From IMG/VR virus record IMGVR_UViG_3300021964_000625, positions 1 through 21,960 of that record: a stretch of DNA of 21,960 nucleotides, one strand, 5' to 3'. The notes beneath the pieces are model-generated. The model saw only the letters and a program-made list of their open reading frames with translations, had not been told where the DNA came from and did not search any database. The stretch's first letter is position 1. Every line of letters starts with the position of its first letter. This document shows positions 1-6,640 of this stretch, piece after piece. Position numbers and translations under genes: made by a program. This stretch comes from a virus.

Positions 1-1
1 G

Positions 2-745
2 GGAGAGATACCTGTACTGCCAATGACCGCCAAGGACGAGTTGTCGTTCAAGACACCAGACTCCATGATGAGCGGACAATCCACGGTGGATGTGATACAG
101 AGCTGTGTGCCCAACTTCAAGAACGCCTGGAAAATGGTGAACTTCGACACCGATGCTGTGTTGTTGGCGATCAGGATCGCCACATATGGCGAGACCATGG
201 ATGTGAACTACAAGGTACCGGTGACCAATGAGGACATGACACACACGGTCAACCTACCGGCACTGCTAGAAGACCTAGGCAAGACCAACATTGTGGACGA
301 AGCAACCACAAAATCAGGATTCAAGGTCAAACTGGCACCACTGGACTACCAGTCGCTGTCACAGATCCAGACTGCACAGTTCGAACAACAGAAAATTTAT
401 GCCACGGTATCAAACAGTGCGTTGAGTGAGAAGGACAAATCAACCCAGTTCGTTAAAAGTTTCAAAGTATTGAACAACATCAACTTTAGCATGTTGGTGG
501 ATTCCATAACAGAGATCACCACACCTGAGGGAACAACGGTGGTGGACCGGGCACAGATCAAGGACTTCTGTGATAACTGTGACGCCAAGGTCATTAACGA
601 GATACAGGATGAACTGGCCAAGATAAGGTCGCAGGCTCAGATAAAGCCCATCAAATTAAAGTCCACAGAAGAACAGATCAAGAAGGGTGCACCGACTTCG
701 TACGAAGTGCCAGTGACATTTGACAGCTCAAATTTTTTCGCGTAA
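2..745 (+). CDS. 26: Baseplate hub subunit gp26-like (5' partial)
   Basis: Structural protein of the T4-type baseplate hub, acting during virion tail assembly in the host cytoplasm. The frame is open to the left edge: before the first ATG (position 23) it already reads GEIPVLP, continuing into MTAKDELSFKTPDSMMSGQ. The real start therefore lies outside the window and the ATG at 23 is internal. The visible part is about 247 residues; T4 gp26 is roughly 208. The conserved N-terminal block (TAKDEL, TPDSMMSG, VIQSCVPN) and the C-terminal SSNFFA ending match gp26 homologs of marine T4-like phages as I remember them (Pfam T4 baseplate family). The next gene starts 11 bases downstream, which suggests joint transcription. 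The G+C content is high compared with the right half of the window. Confidence 0.75.
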   Translation, partial: GEIPVLPMTAKDELSFKTPDSMMSGQSTVDVIQSCVPNFKNAWKMVNFDTDAVLLAIRIATYGETMDVNYKVPVTNEDMTHTVNLPALLEDLGKTNIVDEATTKSGFKVKLAPLDYQSLSQIQTAQFEQQKIYATVSNSALSEKDKSTQFVKSFKVLNNINFSMLVDSITEITTPEGTTVVDRAQIKDFCDNCDAKVINEIQDELAKIRSQAQIKPIKLKSTEEQIKKGAPTSYEVPVTFDSSNFFA

Positions 746-756
746 CACTGCTGACA

Positions 757-969
757 ATGGGGGACTCTGAAATAGTCTCACACCTCAAGGACTTCGACAA
801 CCAAGCAAAGAACCTCAAACTGGAATTGATGAAGATATGCTGGTTCATGCGTGGTGGCATGAGTTGGAACGAGGCACTGAACCTGTCTCCCGATGAACGC
901 ACAATAGCATCGCAACTGGTAAAAGAGAACATGGACACAGCCAAGAAAACCGGTCAACCTTTCTTCTAG
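757..969 (+). CDS. Small hub-assembly-like protein, possibly gp51-type
   Basis: A 70-residue protein directly behind the gp26-like gene. It is charged and helical, with a central CWFMRGGMSWNEAL segment (from about residue 28) and a conserved-looking C-terminal tail that ends TAKKTGQPFF. I recall similar short proteins with this MRGG...GxPFF pattern following hub genes in marine T4-like phages, where they are annotated as baseplate hub assembly factors (gp51-like). That identity is from memory and not certain. It carries no catalytic motif, signal peptide or membrane segment. A small assembly chaperone for the hub is the likeliest role, judged from position and size. Confidence 0.55.
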   Translation: MGDSEIVSHLKDFDNQAKNLKLELMKICWFMRGGMSWNEALNLSPDERTIASQLVKENMDTAKKTGQPFF

Positions 970-1021
970 AATATAGTATACTATTATGGTATTGAAAAAT
1001 GCAGATAATTAACACTTACAT

Positions 1022-1339
1022 ATGTCCGAAAAAGACCTAGTCAAGGAACTCAAAGCAGAAATCGTAGAAATCACCAAGGACCGTGACGATGCCTTGGAGA
1101 AAATGAAATCAAAGGAGAGCCGGATGAAGCAGGTGTTGATCAAGTTAGAACACGCCACCGAGGACGTGCACCACTGTGGACACAAGATTGGTGAGCAGAA
1201 CAAGGAGATAGCGGAACTCAAGGCCAAACTGGATACCAAGGGCCGACTGCTGGACGAGGCACTGCAAAAGATCAAGGACATACATGACGACTCAACGCAA
1301 AAAACAGACACCCACACAGACGATCCAGACCTGGATTAA
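1022..1339 (+). CDS. Coiled-coil protein of unknown function
   Basis: A 105-residue, highly charged protein that is almost entirely heptad-like helix from residue 1 to about 92 (KELKAEIVEITKDRDDALEK and following), then an acidic, Thr/Asp-rich tail (DTHTDDPDLD). An HHC cluster lies near residue 50. I do not recognise a named family. A scaffold, length-setting or chaperone role would fit the shape, but nothing proves it. The last 56 bases overlap the start of the next gene in another frame, so translation of the two is probably coupled. No good ribosome binding site is visible before the ATG. The 12-base palindrome ATAGTATACTAT lies 37 bases upstream (973-984). Confidence 0.7.
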   Translation: MSEKDLVKELKAEIVEITKDRDDALEKMKSKESRMKQVLIKLEHATEDVHHCGHKIGEQNKEIAELKAKLDTKGRLLDEALQKIKDIHDDSTQKTDTHTDDPDLD

Positions 1340-1811
1340 GGATTTCATCACAAAGCCCAATCCCGTGTTCGGCGACCTACCACCGTGCCCGTTCGCACAG
1401 AAGGCCATGGTGGATGGCAAGGTCAAGTTCCTGGAACTAGATGGCATCGGTGAGTTTGGAACAATATTCACCCACATCTGGGACTTTGACTTCGACAAGA
1501 AGGACGTGTTGGTGATCATAGCGGAGCCAGACCAGTACACCGCAAAAGAGACCGTGGAGATAGCGGACAGGTTGAACCAGGCGTTCATGCCACGTGACGT
1601 TGTGATACTGGAGGATCATCCCAAAATTCAAGAAAAAGTAAAAACGGTCAAACTCAACAACGGCCATTATATATTGTTCCTGGCACAGCGACTGAGCAAA
1701 CTCAACAGATATTCTGAGATGCTGGAAAAGGGACCTTACTACCGAAACTGGTCTAGGTCTTATCTCGAATCAGTGAAAGGTTTCCGAGATCCCGAAGGTT
1801 CTCGATCCTAG
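1284..1811 (+). CDS. Conserved CPFA-motif protein of unknown function
   Basis: A 175-residue soluble protein. After a short Thr/Gln-rich lead it has WIKDFITKPNP (from about residue 18) and the hallmark LPPCPFAQKA (about 32-41), then a hydrophobic strand DVLVIIAEPD and an alternating helix/strand pattern. Proteins with a (L/P)PCPFA block near the N-terminus occur in marine phages and loosely recall bacterial DUF1415, but I cannot name a function. The start is supported by AAGGA five bases before the ATG, although this puts it 56 bases inside the coiled-coil gene. The 3' end overlaps the convergent minus-strand gene by 59 bases. Confidence 0.65.
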   Translation: MTTQRKKQTPTQTIQTWIKDFITKPNPVFGDLPPCPFAQKAMVDGKVKFLELDGIGEFGTIFTHIWDFDFDKKDVLVIIAEPDQYTAKETVEIADRLNQAFMPRDVVILEDHPKIQEKVKTVKLNNGHYILFLAQRLSKLNRYSEMLEKGPYYRNWSRSYLESVKGFRDPEGSRS

Positions 1812-2523
1812 AGTCCCTCCTGCACAGCCTACGGTATTCCTTCTTGTTGGTGCTCCATTCCGTGCCCGTCCACCACTCGAATCCCCGGTAGTTGGCCTTG
1901 TACTCACTGCTGGTTTCATATCCGGATCCCATGTAGAAGTAACTGACGTAGTTGTTGGCGGCCCACTCTATCTCGAGGTCCAACGTGATGTCGGATATGG
2001 GCACGGTGTTGGCGTGTATGACAGATTCCAGTCCGTGTAGGTCCCGGCTGTCATAACTGTCTATGGTGCTGTAGTGGTCGTCCTCCCAACGGTACCGCTT
2101 CTGTTTGGTGAAACCCAGTATGTTGTCCGCAGTTCCGGTGTAGAATATCATGAACTGGTCACGGGCATGGTAGTGTGAGAATGGATCGTAGTCCTGCGTG
2201 AACTCCTTGCGTTTCATGTACTGCGAGTATATGTGTGGCAGTCCCAACAGTTTGACCATCTCGGATGCGTCAATTATTTTCACGCCTATCTCGTCGCCTT
2301 TGTACAGGTGTTGCTTGTATCTTGGTCTGTAAAGGTCCAGGTTTATCCTGGTGCTACGTGATTGATAGAAAACCTCACGTCCCATCACCGGATGATCCAG
2401 CGCCAGCCATCCTCGATCCAAGGCCTCGTGTTCCTCGTCCGTGTCCACTATGGCCATGGGTCGGCATATCACTAGGTCCTGGTGTTCCTGTTTGCCCAAG
2501 GTGTGGTCGAACATCAGTTCCAT
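1753..2523 (-). CDS. Arginyl-tRNA-protein transferase / GNAT-like acyltransferase
   Basis: About 256 residues. The C-terminal third resembles the acyl-transferring half of bacterial aminoacyl-tRNA-protein transferases (Bpt/ATE): a segment ending ITLDLEIEWAANNYVSYFYM is followed by GSGYETSSEYKANYRGFEWW. That parallels the family pattern of helix, YLYLGYWI, then xxYKxxFRPLE and a GxW (here GTEW). The family moves Leu or Arg from tRNA onto protein N-termini. The usual N-terminal Cys cluster is not evident, so a different GNAT substrate is possible. I prefer the ATG at 2523, which has AAGGA nine bases upstream and overlaps the preceding gene by 10 bases; the frame is open further, to an ATG at 2553. 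The assignment rests on eye alignment only. Confidence 0.5.
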   Translation of the reverse strand: MELMFDHTLGKQEHQDLVICRPMAIVDTDEEHEALDRGWLALDHPVMGREVFYQSRSTRINLDLYRPRYKQHLYKGDEIGVKIIDASEMVKLLGLPHIYSQYMKRKEFTQDYDPFSHYHARDQFMIFYTGTADNILGFTKQKRYRWEDDHYSTIDSYDSRDLHGLESVIHANTVPISDITLDLEIEWAANNYVSYFYMGSGYETSSEYKANYRGFEWWTGTEWSTNKKEYRRLCRRDSRIENLRDLGNLSLIRDKT

Positions 2524-3212
2524 TTGATCTGTTCCTTCACTGTTGACAGCCATTCACGATACACGCGGTTATCGAAGTGGCAACCGTCCTCCTGCAGGCC
2601 GTTGTTGCGGTGGCAGTAGGTGTGCGGATCGGAGTCTATCCAACATCTCTTGTTCAGTATCGACGGGAAACCGTCGATCTTGCCGTCGTAGTTCTCCTCT
2701 TCCGGTGTTGCCGGATTGGTTATGTCGTAGAAAAAATTCCAATTGTAGGGTATGCCCGTGGATTCCAAAAAATTTATGGCACCCGCCACACTGTGTACGC
2801 TCATCTCTGCCACGTGTTGGTAGTTGCCGTCCTGCCAGTACAGTGGCATGAACATCTCGTTGGTACGGTCCTCGCCCAGCCAACTGCCCACCTTGCCGCC
2901 CGAACAGAAGAACCTGTGTCGATATGTTTTTATGTTGTTCTTGTATCCGCCCGGTATGTCAAAATCCGGATGCACAATTAGGTCGTATCGCGCCAGTCCG
3001 GTGAACTGCACGTACACATAGTCCGGCCTGTGGTCTGCCAGGTAATCGTGTAGATTTGCGTTGATGAATTGGTTGCCCACTCCCCACCATGAGAGATTTT
3101 TTATAGTAACGTCCTCTCCGAACACAATGTCCTTCCAGGATTGTTCTTTTGTGGGTGGCGCACAATCGTCGACAAGGTTGCTACAACCTATGAATAGTAC
3201 TTGTTTGGGCAT
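2514..3212 (-). CDS. SGNH/GDSL-type hydrolase-like protein
   Basis: A 232-residue protein with an SGNH esterase layout. Block I is LFIGCSN, with the candidate nucleophile Ser11 straight after the first beta strand. GVGNQFIN at about 44-51 resembles the Gly block II. YVYVQFTG at about 65-72 sits at block III, where the usual Asn is replaced. The C-terminal EDGCHFD supplies a D209-x-x-H212 pair of the block V type. The family removes acyl or acetyl groups from sugars, lipids or other small substrates. There is no signal peptide, so it probably acts in the cytoplasm. It lies upstream of the acyltransferase-like gene and overlaps it slightly, so the two form a pair. G+C is high, like the left block. 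Confidence 0.55.
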   Translation of the reverse strand: MPKQVLFIGCSNLVDDCAPPTKEQSWKDIVFGEDVTIKNLSWWGVGNQFINANLHDYLADHRPDYVYVQFTGLARYDLIVHPDFDIPGGYKNNIKTYRHRFFCSGGKVGSWLGEDRTNEMFMPLYWQDGNYQHVAEMSVHSVAGAINFLESTGIPYNWNFFYDITNPATPEEENYDGKIDGFPSILNKRCWIDSDPHTYCHRNNGLQEDGCHFDNRVYREWLSTVKEQIKWN

Positions 3213-3251
3213 AATATACTACTTAATGCATTGTCAGAGACGGCTTACGCC

Positions 3252-3285
3252 ATCTGAAACTTCGCTCGCGCTCGTTTCTTTTTTT
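3252..3285 (+). terminator. Weak hairpin followed by seven T
   Basis: GAAAC (3256-3260) can pair with GTTTC (3274-3278) around a 13-base CG-rich loop, and TTTTTTT follows at 3279-3285. This has the form of a rho-independent terminator for plus-strand transcription, but the stem is only 5 bp. It could instead be the first element of the structured region that follows. Confidence 0.3.
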
Positions 3286-3541
3286 AACTTACGCAGTTGT
3301 GAAACTAAATGACGCATTTATGCGTCGCCTGTGGTAGATGAGCAGTCACAATTCGGCTATTTCTAGCCGAACCGACTTGAACCCTGTGGTGAGTTCGCAG
3401 TCACTATGCATCGCTACCGTGGTTGGGCGGTTGTGCTGTACCCATTTGCTCATTCATTACAACGCGAGCCTACCAAACCCTTGCATAATAGTTTTTGGTA
3501 AACCTGGGGTTTAACTTTTTCTAAGAGCCCCATCATTTTTT
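3286..3541 (+). ncRNA. Candidate structured RNA or leader upstream of accessory operon
   Basis: No convincing ORF covers this stretch, yet stems are dense. GACGCA/TGCGTC closes a 4-base loop (3311-3326). TTCGGCTA/TAGCCGAA closes a TTTC loop (3352-3371). GACTTGAAC pairs with GTTCG-c-AGTC (3374-3402). These last two sit inside a long outer stem of GGTAG-ATG (3333-3340) with CAT-cg-CTACC (3409-3418), giving a three-way junction. A further stem joins 3425-3434 to 3459-3470, and TACCAAA/TTTGGTA joins 3471-3500. Several pairs are G-T on the plus strand (3330-3332 with 3419-3421; 3378 with 3397). These would be A-C mismatches in a minus-strand RNA, so plus-strand transcription is favoured. It matches no RNA family I know (not tRNA, tmRNA, RNase P or SRP). 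No clear promoter was found. Confidence 0.4.
3505..3541 (+). terminator. Terminator-like hairpin with possible antiterminator
   Basis: TGGGGTTT (3505-3512) pairs with GAGCCCCA (3525-3532), an 8-bp stem with two G-T pairs, followed after three bases by TTTTTT (3536-3541). AAACCC at 3475-3480 is complementary to GGGTTT at 3507-3512, so the 5' arm of the terminator could be captured by an alternative upstream pairing, as in attenuators. It either ends a free RNA or controls read-through into the accessory operon. Confidence 0.45.
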
Positions 3542-3704
3542 GCTGTGTGCATCTAAGGATTCACCTGTCGCTTGTTAGCCGCATTTCCTTGCTCACTGGT
3601 TGCGATGCTATGTTTGCCTAAATATTTTTTTGATTTTGCCTGTCGGATAGATACTGTTGCCTATCACTACTATATAACATTCAAATAAAATTTGGTGAAC
3701 AGTA
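3542..3704. other. Intergenic stretch before the GIY-YIG gene
   Basis: I see no gene here. It holds a long-range inverted pair GCATC (3549-3553) / GATGC (3604-3608) and then becomes AT-rich. A loose sigma70-like arrangement, TTGATT (3630-3635) and TACTGT (3652-3657) with 16 bases between, could drive the operon but is weak. GGTGA at 3693-3697 is the likely ribosome binding site of the next gene. Confidence 0.3.
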
Positions 3705-4130
3705 TTGAGTTTAAATACCATCATGCAGTGGATGTTTGAAGGAAAACCGGTCGATGAATTACCAAACGATTGTGTTGGATTTGTGTACGAGATAACAAAT
3801 ACAACCAATGGTAAGAAATATATTGGTAAAAAATTAGCAAAATTTAAAAGATCCAGACCTCCGTTAAAAGGCAGAAAAAATAAAAGAAGATTCAAGGTAG
3901 ATTCCGATTGGAGAGATTATTACGGTTCCAGTGATGCATTGCTGGAAGACATACAAAAAATAGGAAACGACAAATTCACCAGGGAAATATTATTTTATTG
4001 CAAGAACAAAGGTGAACTATCTTACGTGGAAGCCAGAGAACAGTTTGCTCGAAAGGTGTTGGAGTCTGATGATTATTACAACGGACACATCAGAGTGAGA
4101 GTACACGGAAGCATGATAAGAAAAAAATAG
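3705..4130 (+). CDS. GIY-YIG endonuclease-like protein
   Basis: A 141-residue protein of the GIY-YIG nuclease fold. The paired motif is visible as GFVY (residues 25-28) and KYIG (38-41), followed by a Lys/Arg-rich stretch, WRDYYGSS (69-76) and SYVEAREQ (106-113), which supplies the candidate metal-binding Glu109. Similar free-standing proteins are frequent in T4-like phages, where some are homing nucleases that cut related phage genomes and some have host-DNA or repair roles. The start used is TTG at 3705, with GGTGA seven bases upstream; an ATG at 3723 is the alternative and removes six residues. It is first in the accessory operon, and tctA begins two bases after its stop, so it may have carried that cargo in. 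Confidence 0.75.
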   Translation: MSLNTIMQWMFEGKPVDELPNDCVGFVYEITNTTNGKKYIGKKLAKFKRSRPPLKGRKNKRRFKVDSDWRDYYGSSDALLEDIQKIGNDKFTREILFYCKNKGELSYVEAREQFARKVLESDDYYNGHIRVRVHGSMIRKK

Positions 4131-4132
4131 AA

Positions 4133-5569
4133 ATGGAACTGATATTTTTATTTGCCGGAATATTTTTTGGATTGATAATTGGCATAATACCGGCCGCGGG
4201 AGCCACCACAGGGTTGATAGCACTGTTTGGTGTGATGCCTTATTTTGTATCCGATCCCTACCTGGGCGTGATATTCTGTGTGGCAGTTGTGGCATCCTCG
4301 ACAACAGGTGATTCTTTCAGCGGTGTGCTGTTGGGCATACCCGGTGCCAATTCGGCGGCCGCAACCATGGTGGATGGATTCCCCATGGCAAGAAACGGCG
4401 AAGCATCACGAGCCCTGAGTGCCGCAATCACATCCAGCACCCTAAACGGATTGATATTTGGTTCTCTCACATTTTTATTTTTGCCTTACTATACCAACAT
4501 TGTGATGTACATGGGAATACCGGAATTATGGGCGTTGGTGGTTTTGGCTTTTGTCACAGTGGGTTTTTTATCAACAAAGAATTACATCAGAAGCATACTA
4601 GCCATAATATTAGGTGTCGTGATAGGCCTGGTGGGAGTGGATGCCAACAATGTGCCACGTTTCACAATGGGCTGGAGATACCTCGAGGACGGAGTACAGA
4701 TCTTGCCGTTCGTGGCAGGACTTTTTGCCATACCAGAGTTATGGGAAGGCTGGAGTAAAAGAAAACAGACAGTAGATGCCGCGGCATTGAAAGGCAGTTG
4801 GTCAGGAATTTTACAAGGGATAAAAGACACTTTACATTGCTGGAAAGATAGCATACGCGGAGGAGCCATAGGTTCGTTCATAGGCTTACTGCCAGGACTG
4901 GGTGGAGCAATGGCAGATTGGTTGAGTTATGGTGCCACGGTTGCTTCAAATCCAAGCGAAAAATTTGGAAATGGAAATGTGAGAGGAGTGATAGGAGCCG
5001 AGGGAGCCAACAATGCACAGAAGGCCTCGTCCTTTATTCCCACTGTGTTGTTTGGCATACCGGGAGCACCTTTTGCCGCCATCCTGATGGGATTATTTCT
5101 GTACATAGGAATAGATCTAGGATCACCAGACACGTTCTATGATACTCAACTATTTAATAGCATGACATTTGGCTTCCTGGCAGGAACGATCATCACTGCT
5201 TTTATCTGTTATGGATTGGCTTACTTCGCAGGACATATAACAAAATTACCATACATCTATTATTTTCCTTTCATAATAGCAATCATTGTCTGGGCAACCA
5301 TGCAGTATACCGGCGGTTGGGAAGATCTTGCCACTTTGGTAATTTTTTCTGCCTTGGGAATAGGCTGTAAATACATGAAAATAAGCAGACCGGCGTTGTT
5401 GATTGGTTATCTTTTAAGTGATAGAATTTATAATTTATCCTATCAATTGATATCGTTGCATTCGGTTGATGAAATTTTTCAAAGGCCGATCTTTATTTTT
5501 ATAATAATCTGTGTTATAATGATAACATGGGCGGGAATAACAAGAAAAAACAGGATAGACTATGCTTAA
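4133..5569 (+). CDS. tctA: Tripartite tricarboxylate transporter, large membrane subunit TctA
   Basis: Integral inner-membrane permease of a TctABC-type secondary transporter, which imports carboxylates delivered by a periplasmic binding protein. The 478 residues are mostly hydrophobic helices and carry both internal-repeat signatures. The first is GLIIGIIPAAGATTG (13-27) with LLGIPGANSA and VDGFPMARNGEASRAL. The second, in the middle of the protein, is GLLPGLGGAMADWLSYGA, GAEGANNAQKASSFIP and LFGIPGAPFAA. Families members are typically near 500 residues, so this is close to complete, with a short N-terminus. It overlaps tctC by 8 bases. No TctB (small four-helix subunit) is found next to it, so the phage protein may use host TctB or work without it. 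Base composition shifts from G+C-rich at the 5' half to AT-rich at the 3' end. Confidence 0.92.
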   Translation: MELIFLFAGIFFGLIIGIIPAAGATTGLIALFGVMPYFVSDPYLGVIFCVAVVASSTTGDSFSGVLLGIPGANSAAATMVDGFPMARNGEASRALSAAITSSTLNGLIFGSLTFLFLPYYTNIVMYMGIPELWALVVLAFVTVGFLSTKNYIRSILAIILGVVIGLVGVDANNVPRFTMGWRYLEDGVQILPFVAGLFAIPELWEGWSKRKQTVDAAALKGSWSGILQGIKDTLHCWKDSIRGGAIGSFIGLLPGLGGAMADWLSYGATVASNPSEKFGNGNVRGVIGAEGANNAQKASSFIPTVLFGIPGAPFAAILMGLFLYIGIDLGSPDTFYDTQLFNSMTFGFLAGTIITAFICYGLAYFAGHITKLPYIYYFPFIIAIIVWATMQYTGGWEDLATLVIFSALGIGCKYMKISRPALLIGYLLSDRIYNLSYQLISLHSVDEIFQRPIFIFIIICVIMITWAGITRKNRIDYA

Positions 5570-6638
5570 AAAAAGAATGATAAAAAGTGCCATACTAGTT
5601 GTCATACTTGTGGTGGGAGTGATGTTTGGAAAAATTGCAAAAGCAGATTACAATTTAATTGTGCCACAGAAACCGTCGGGCGGAACTTCTGTGTGGGCAC
5701 AGATAGTTGTGGCCGAATGGGAGAAACACTTGGGTGAAAAGATCAATCTCATTTACAAACCAGGTGCAAGAGATCAATTGGGTCCAAACGAATTTCAAAA
5801 CACATTAAGATTTGATGATAAAACAATATTGGTATCTCATGGAGGTAACGGTATATCATATCTAATGGAACCGGTCGATTACAATTATTTTGATTGGGAA
5901 TCGATTGGACAAATGAACTTGAACATTATTGTGGGTGCTCGTGATAATGCAGACTTATCAAATGGTCCTATCAAATTTCCTTCGGGTTCAGGAATGACAC
6001 CGGAAATAATGGCCATTGTGATGTTATTGGCAGGACCAAACGGTGACGTAATACAAACGTGGAATGAAAAAATTGTATGGGTAAAAGGCATGAGCGGATC
6101 TGAGAGGAGACTTGCGTTTCGTAGAGGAGATCTAAACGCAACGAGAGAAAACCCAGCCGCATATAAAAAACACGTGACACCTGTGATAGAGTCTGGAGAT
6201 GCTATCACTTGGTTCCATCATGGGTTATTAAATGTTGGTACCGGCAAACACGACAAAGATCCTAATTTTTCTGAACCAACATTCGAAGAGTTGTTTCAGT
6301 CAATGCACGGTGTTGAACCAAGCGGTGACTTTTATGATGCATACAAACTTGTGAAAAGTTGGAGAGATGCCTTACAAAAAGCATTTTGGGTAAACAGAGG
6401 TAATCCCAACAAAGATAAATTGGTTGATGCACTGAATAGGATGATCAACGATCCAGAATCTATAAAGGCAATCGAAAAGAATGTTGGAAAATACGAATGG
6501 AGAACAGGCACAGACGGTGATGCCGCTGTGAGAACACTGAAATCATTTATAACACCAACAGCATTGAAAACATTGACCAATTTTGGAAAAAATCAGTTGG
6601 GATATAACACAGTCTATAAGGAACAACTAACCAAATAA
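5562..6638 (+). CDS. tctC: Tripartite tricarboxylate transporter substrate-binding protein TctC (Bug family)
   Basis: Periplasmic ligand-binding partner of TctA. The 358-residue product starts with a clear Sec signal peptide: KKRMIK n-region, hydrophobic core at about 10-23, and an A-K-A signal peptidase I site after residue 28. The mature part opens with YNLIVPQKPSGGTSVWAQIV, the position of the Bug-family pocket motif (usually VPxxPGGxxD). It continues with the expected two-lobe pattern, including INLIYKPGARDQLG, the counterpart of the family's NRPGAGG loop. The loops differ from textbook TctC, so the ligand cannot be read off. An AGGA seven bases before the ATG lies inside tctA, which implies coupled translation. 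An exported solute receptor is uncommon cargo for a phage. Confidence 0.85.
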   Translation: MLKKRMIKSAILVVILVVGVMFGKIAKADYNLIVPQKPSGGTSVWAQIVVAEWEKHLGEKINLIYKPGARDQLGPNEFQNTLRFDDKTILVSHGGNGISYLMEPVDYNYFDWESIGQMNLNIIVGARDNADLSNGPIKFPSGSGMTPEIMAIVMLLAGPNGDVIQTWNEKIVWVKGMSGSERRLAFRRGDLNATRENPAAYKKHVTPVIESGDAITWFHHGLLNVGTGKHDKDPNFSEPTFEELFQSMHGVEPSGDFYDAYKLVKSWRDALQKAFWVNRGNPNKDKLVDALNRMINDPESIKAIEKNVGKYEWRTGTDGDAAVRTLKSFITPTALKTLTNFGKNQLGYNTVYKEQLTK

Positions 6639-6640
6639 CA

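Noticed and set aside
973-984. ATAGTATACTAT palindrome as a promoter or operator
   Set aside because: It contains a TATACT-like hexamer but no matching -35, and a 12-base palindrome in AT-rich DNA is not strong evidence on its own.
2577-2981. 134-residue plus-strand ORF opposite the SGNH-like gene
   Set aside because: Long open antisense frames are expected in this G+C-rich stretch; the product is low in recognisable features while the minus-strand frame has SGNH blocks.
3330-3420. Possible tRNA or tmRNA (a GGGTTCAAGTC word on the minus strand resembles a T-arm)
   Set aside because: The flanking bases do not form a 5-bp T stem, no acceptor stem or anticodon arm fits, and no tag-peptide frame is visible.
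3236-3704. Group I intron hosting the GIY-YIG gene
   Set aside because: No split gene flanks the region, and I could not find a convincing P3/P7 core; the nuclease is better seen as free-standing.
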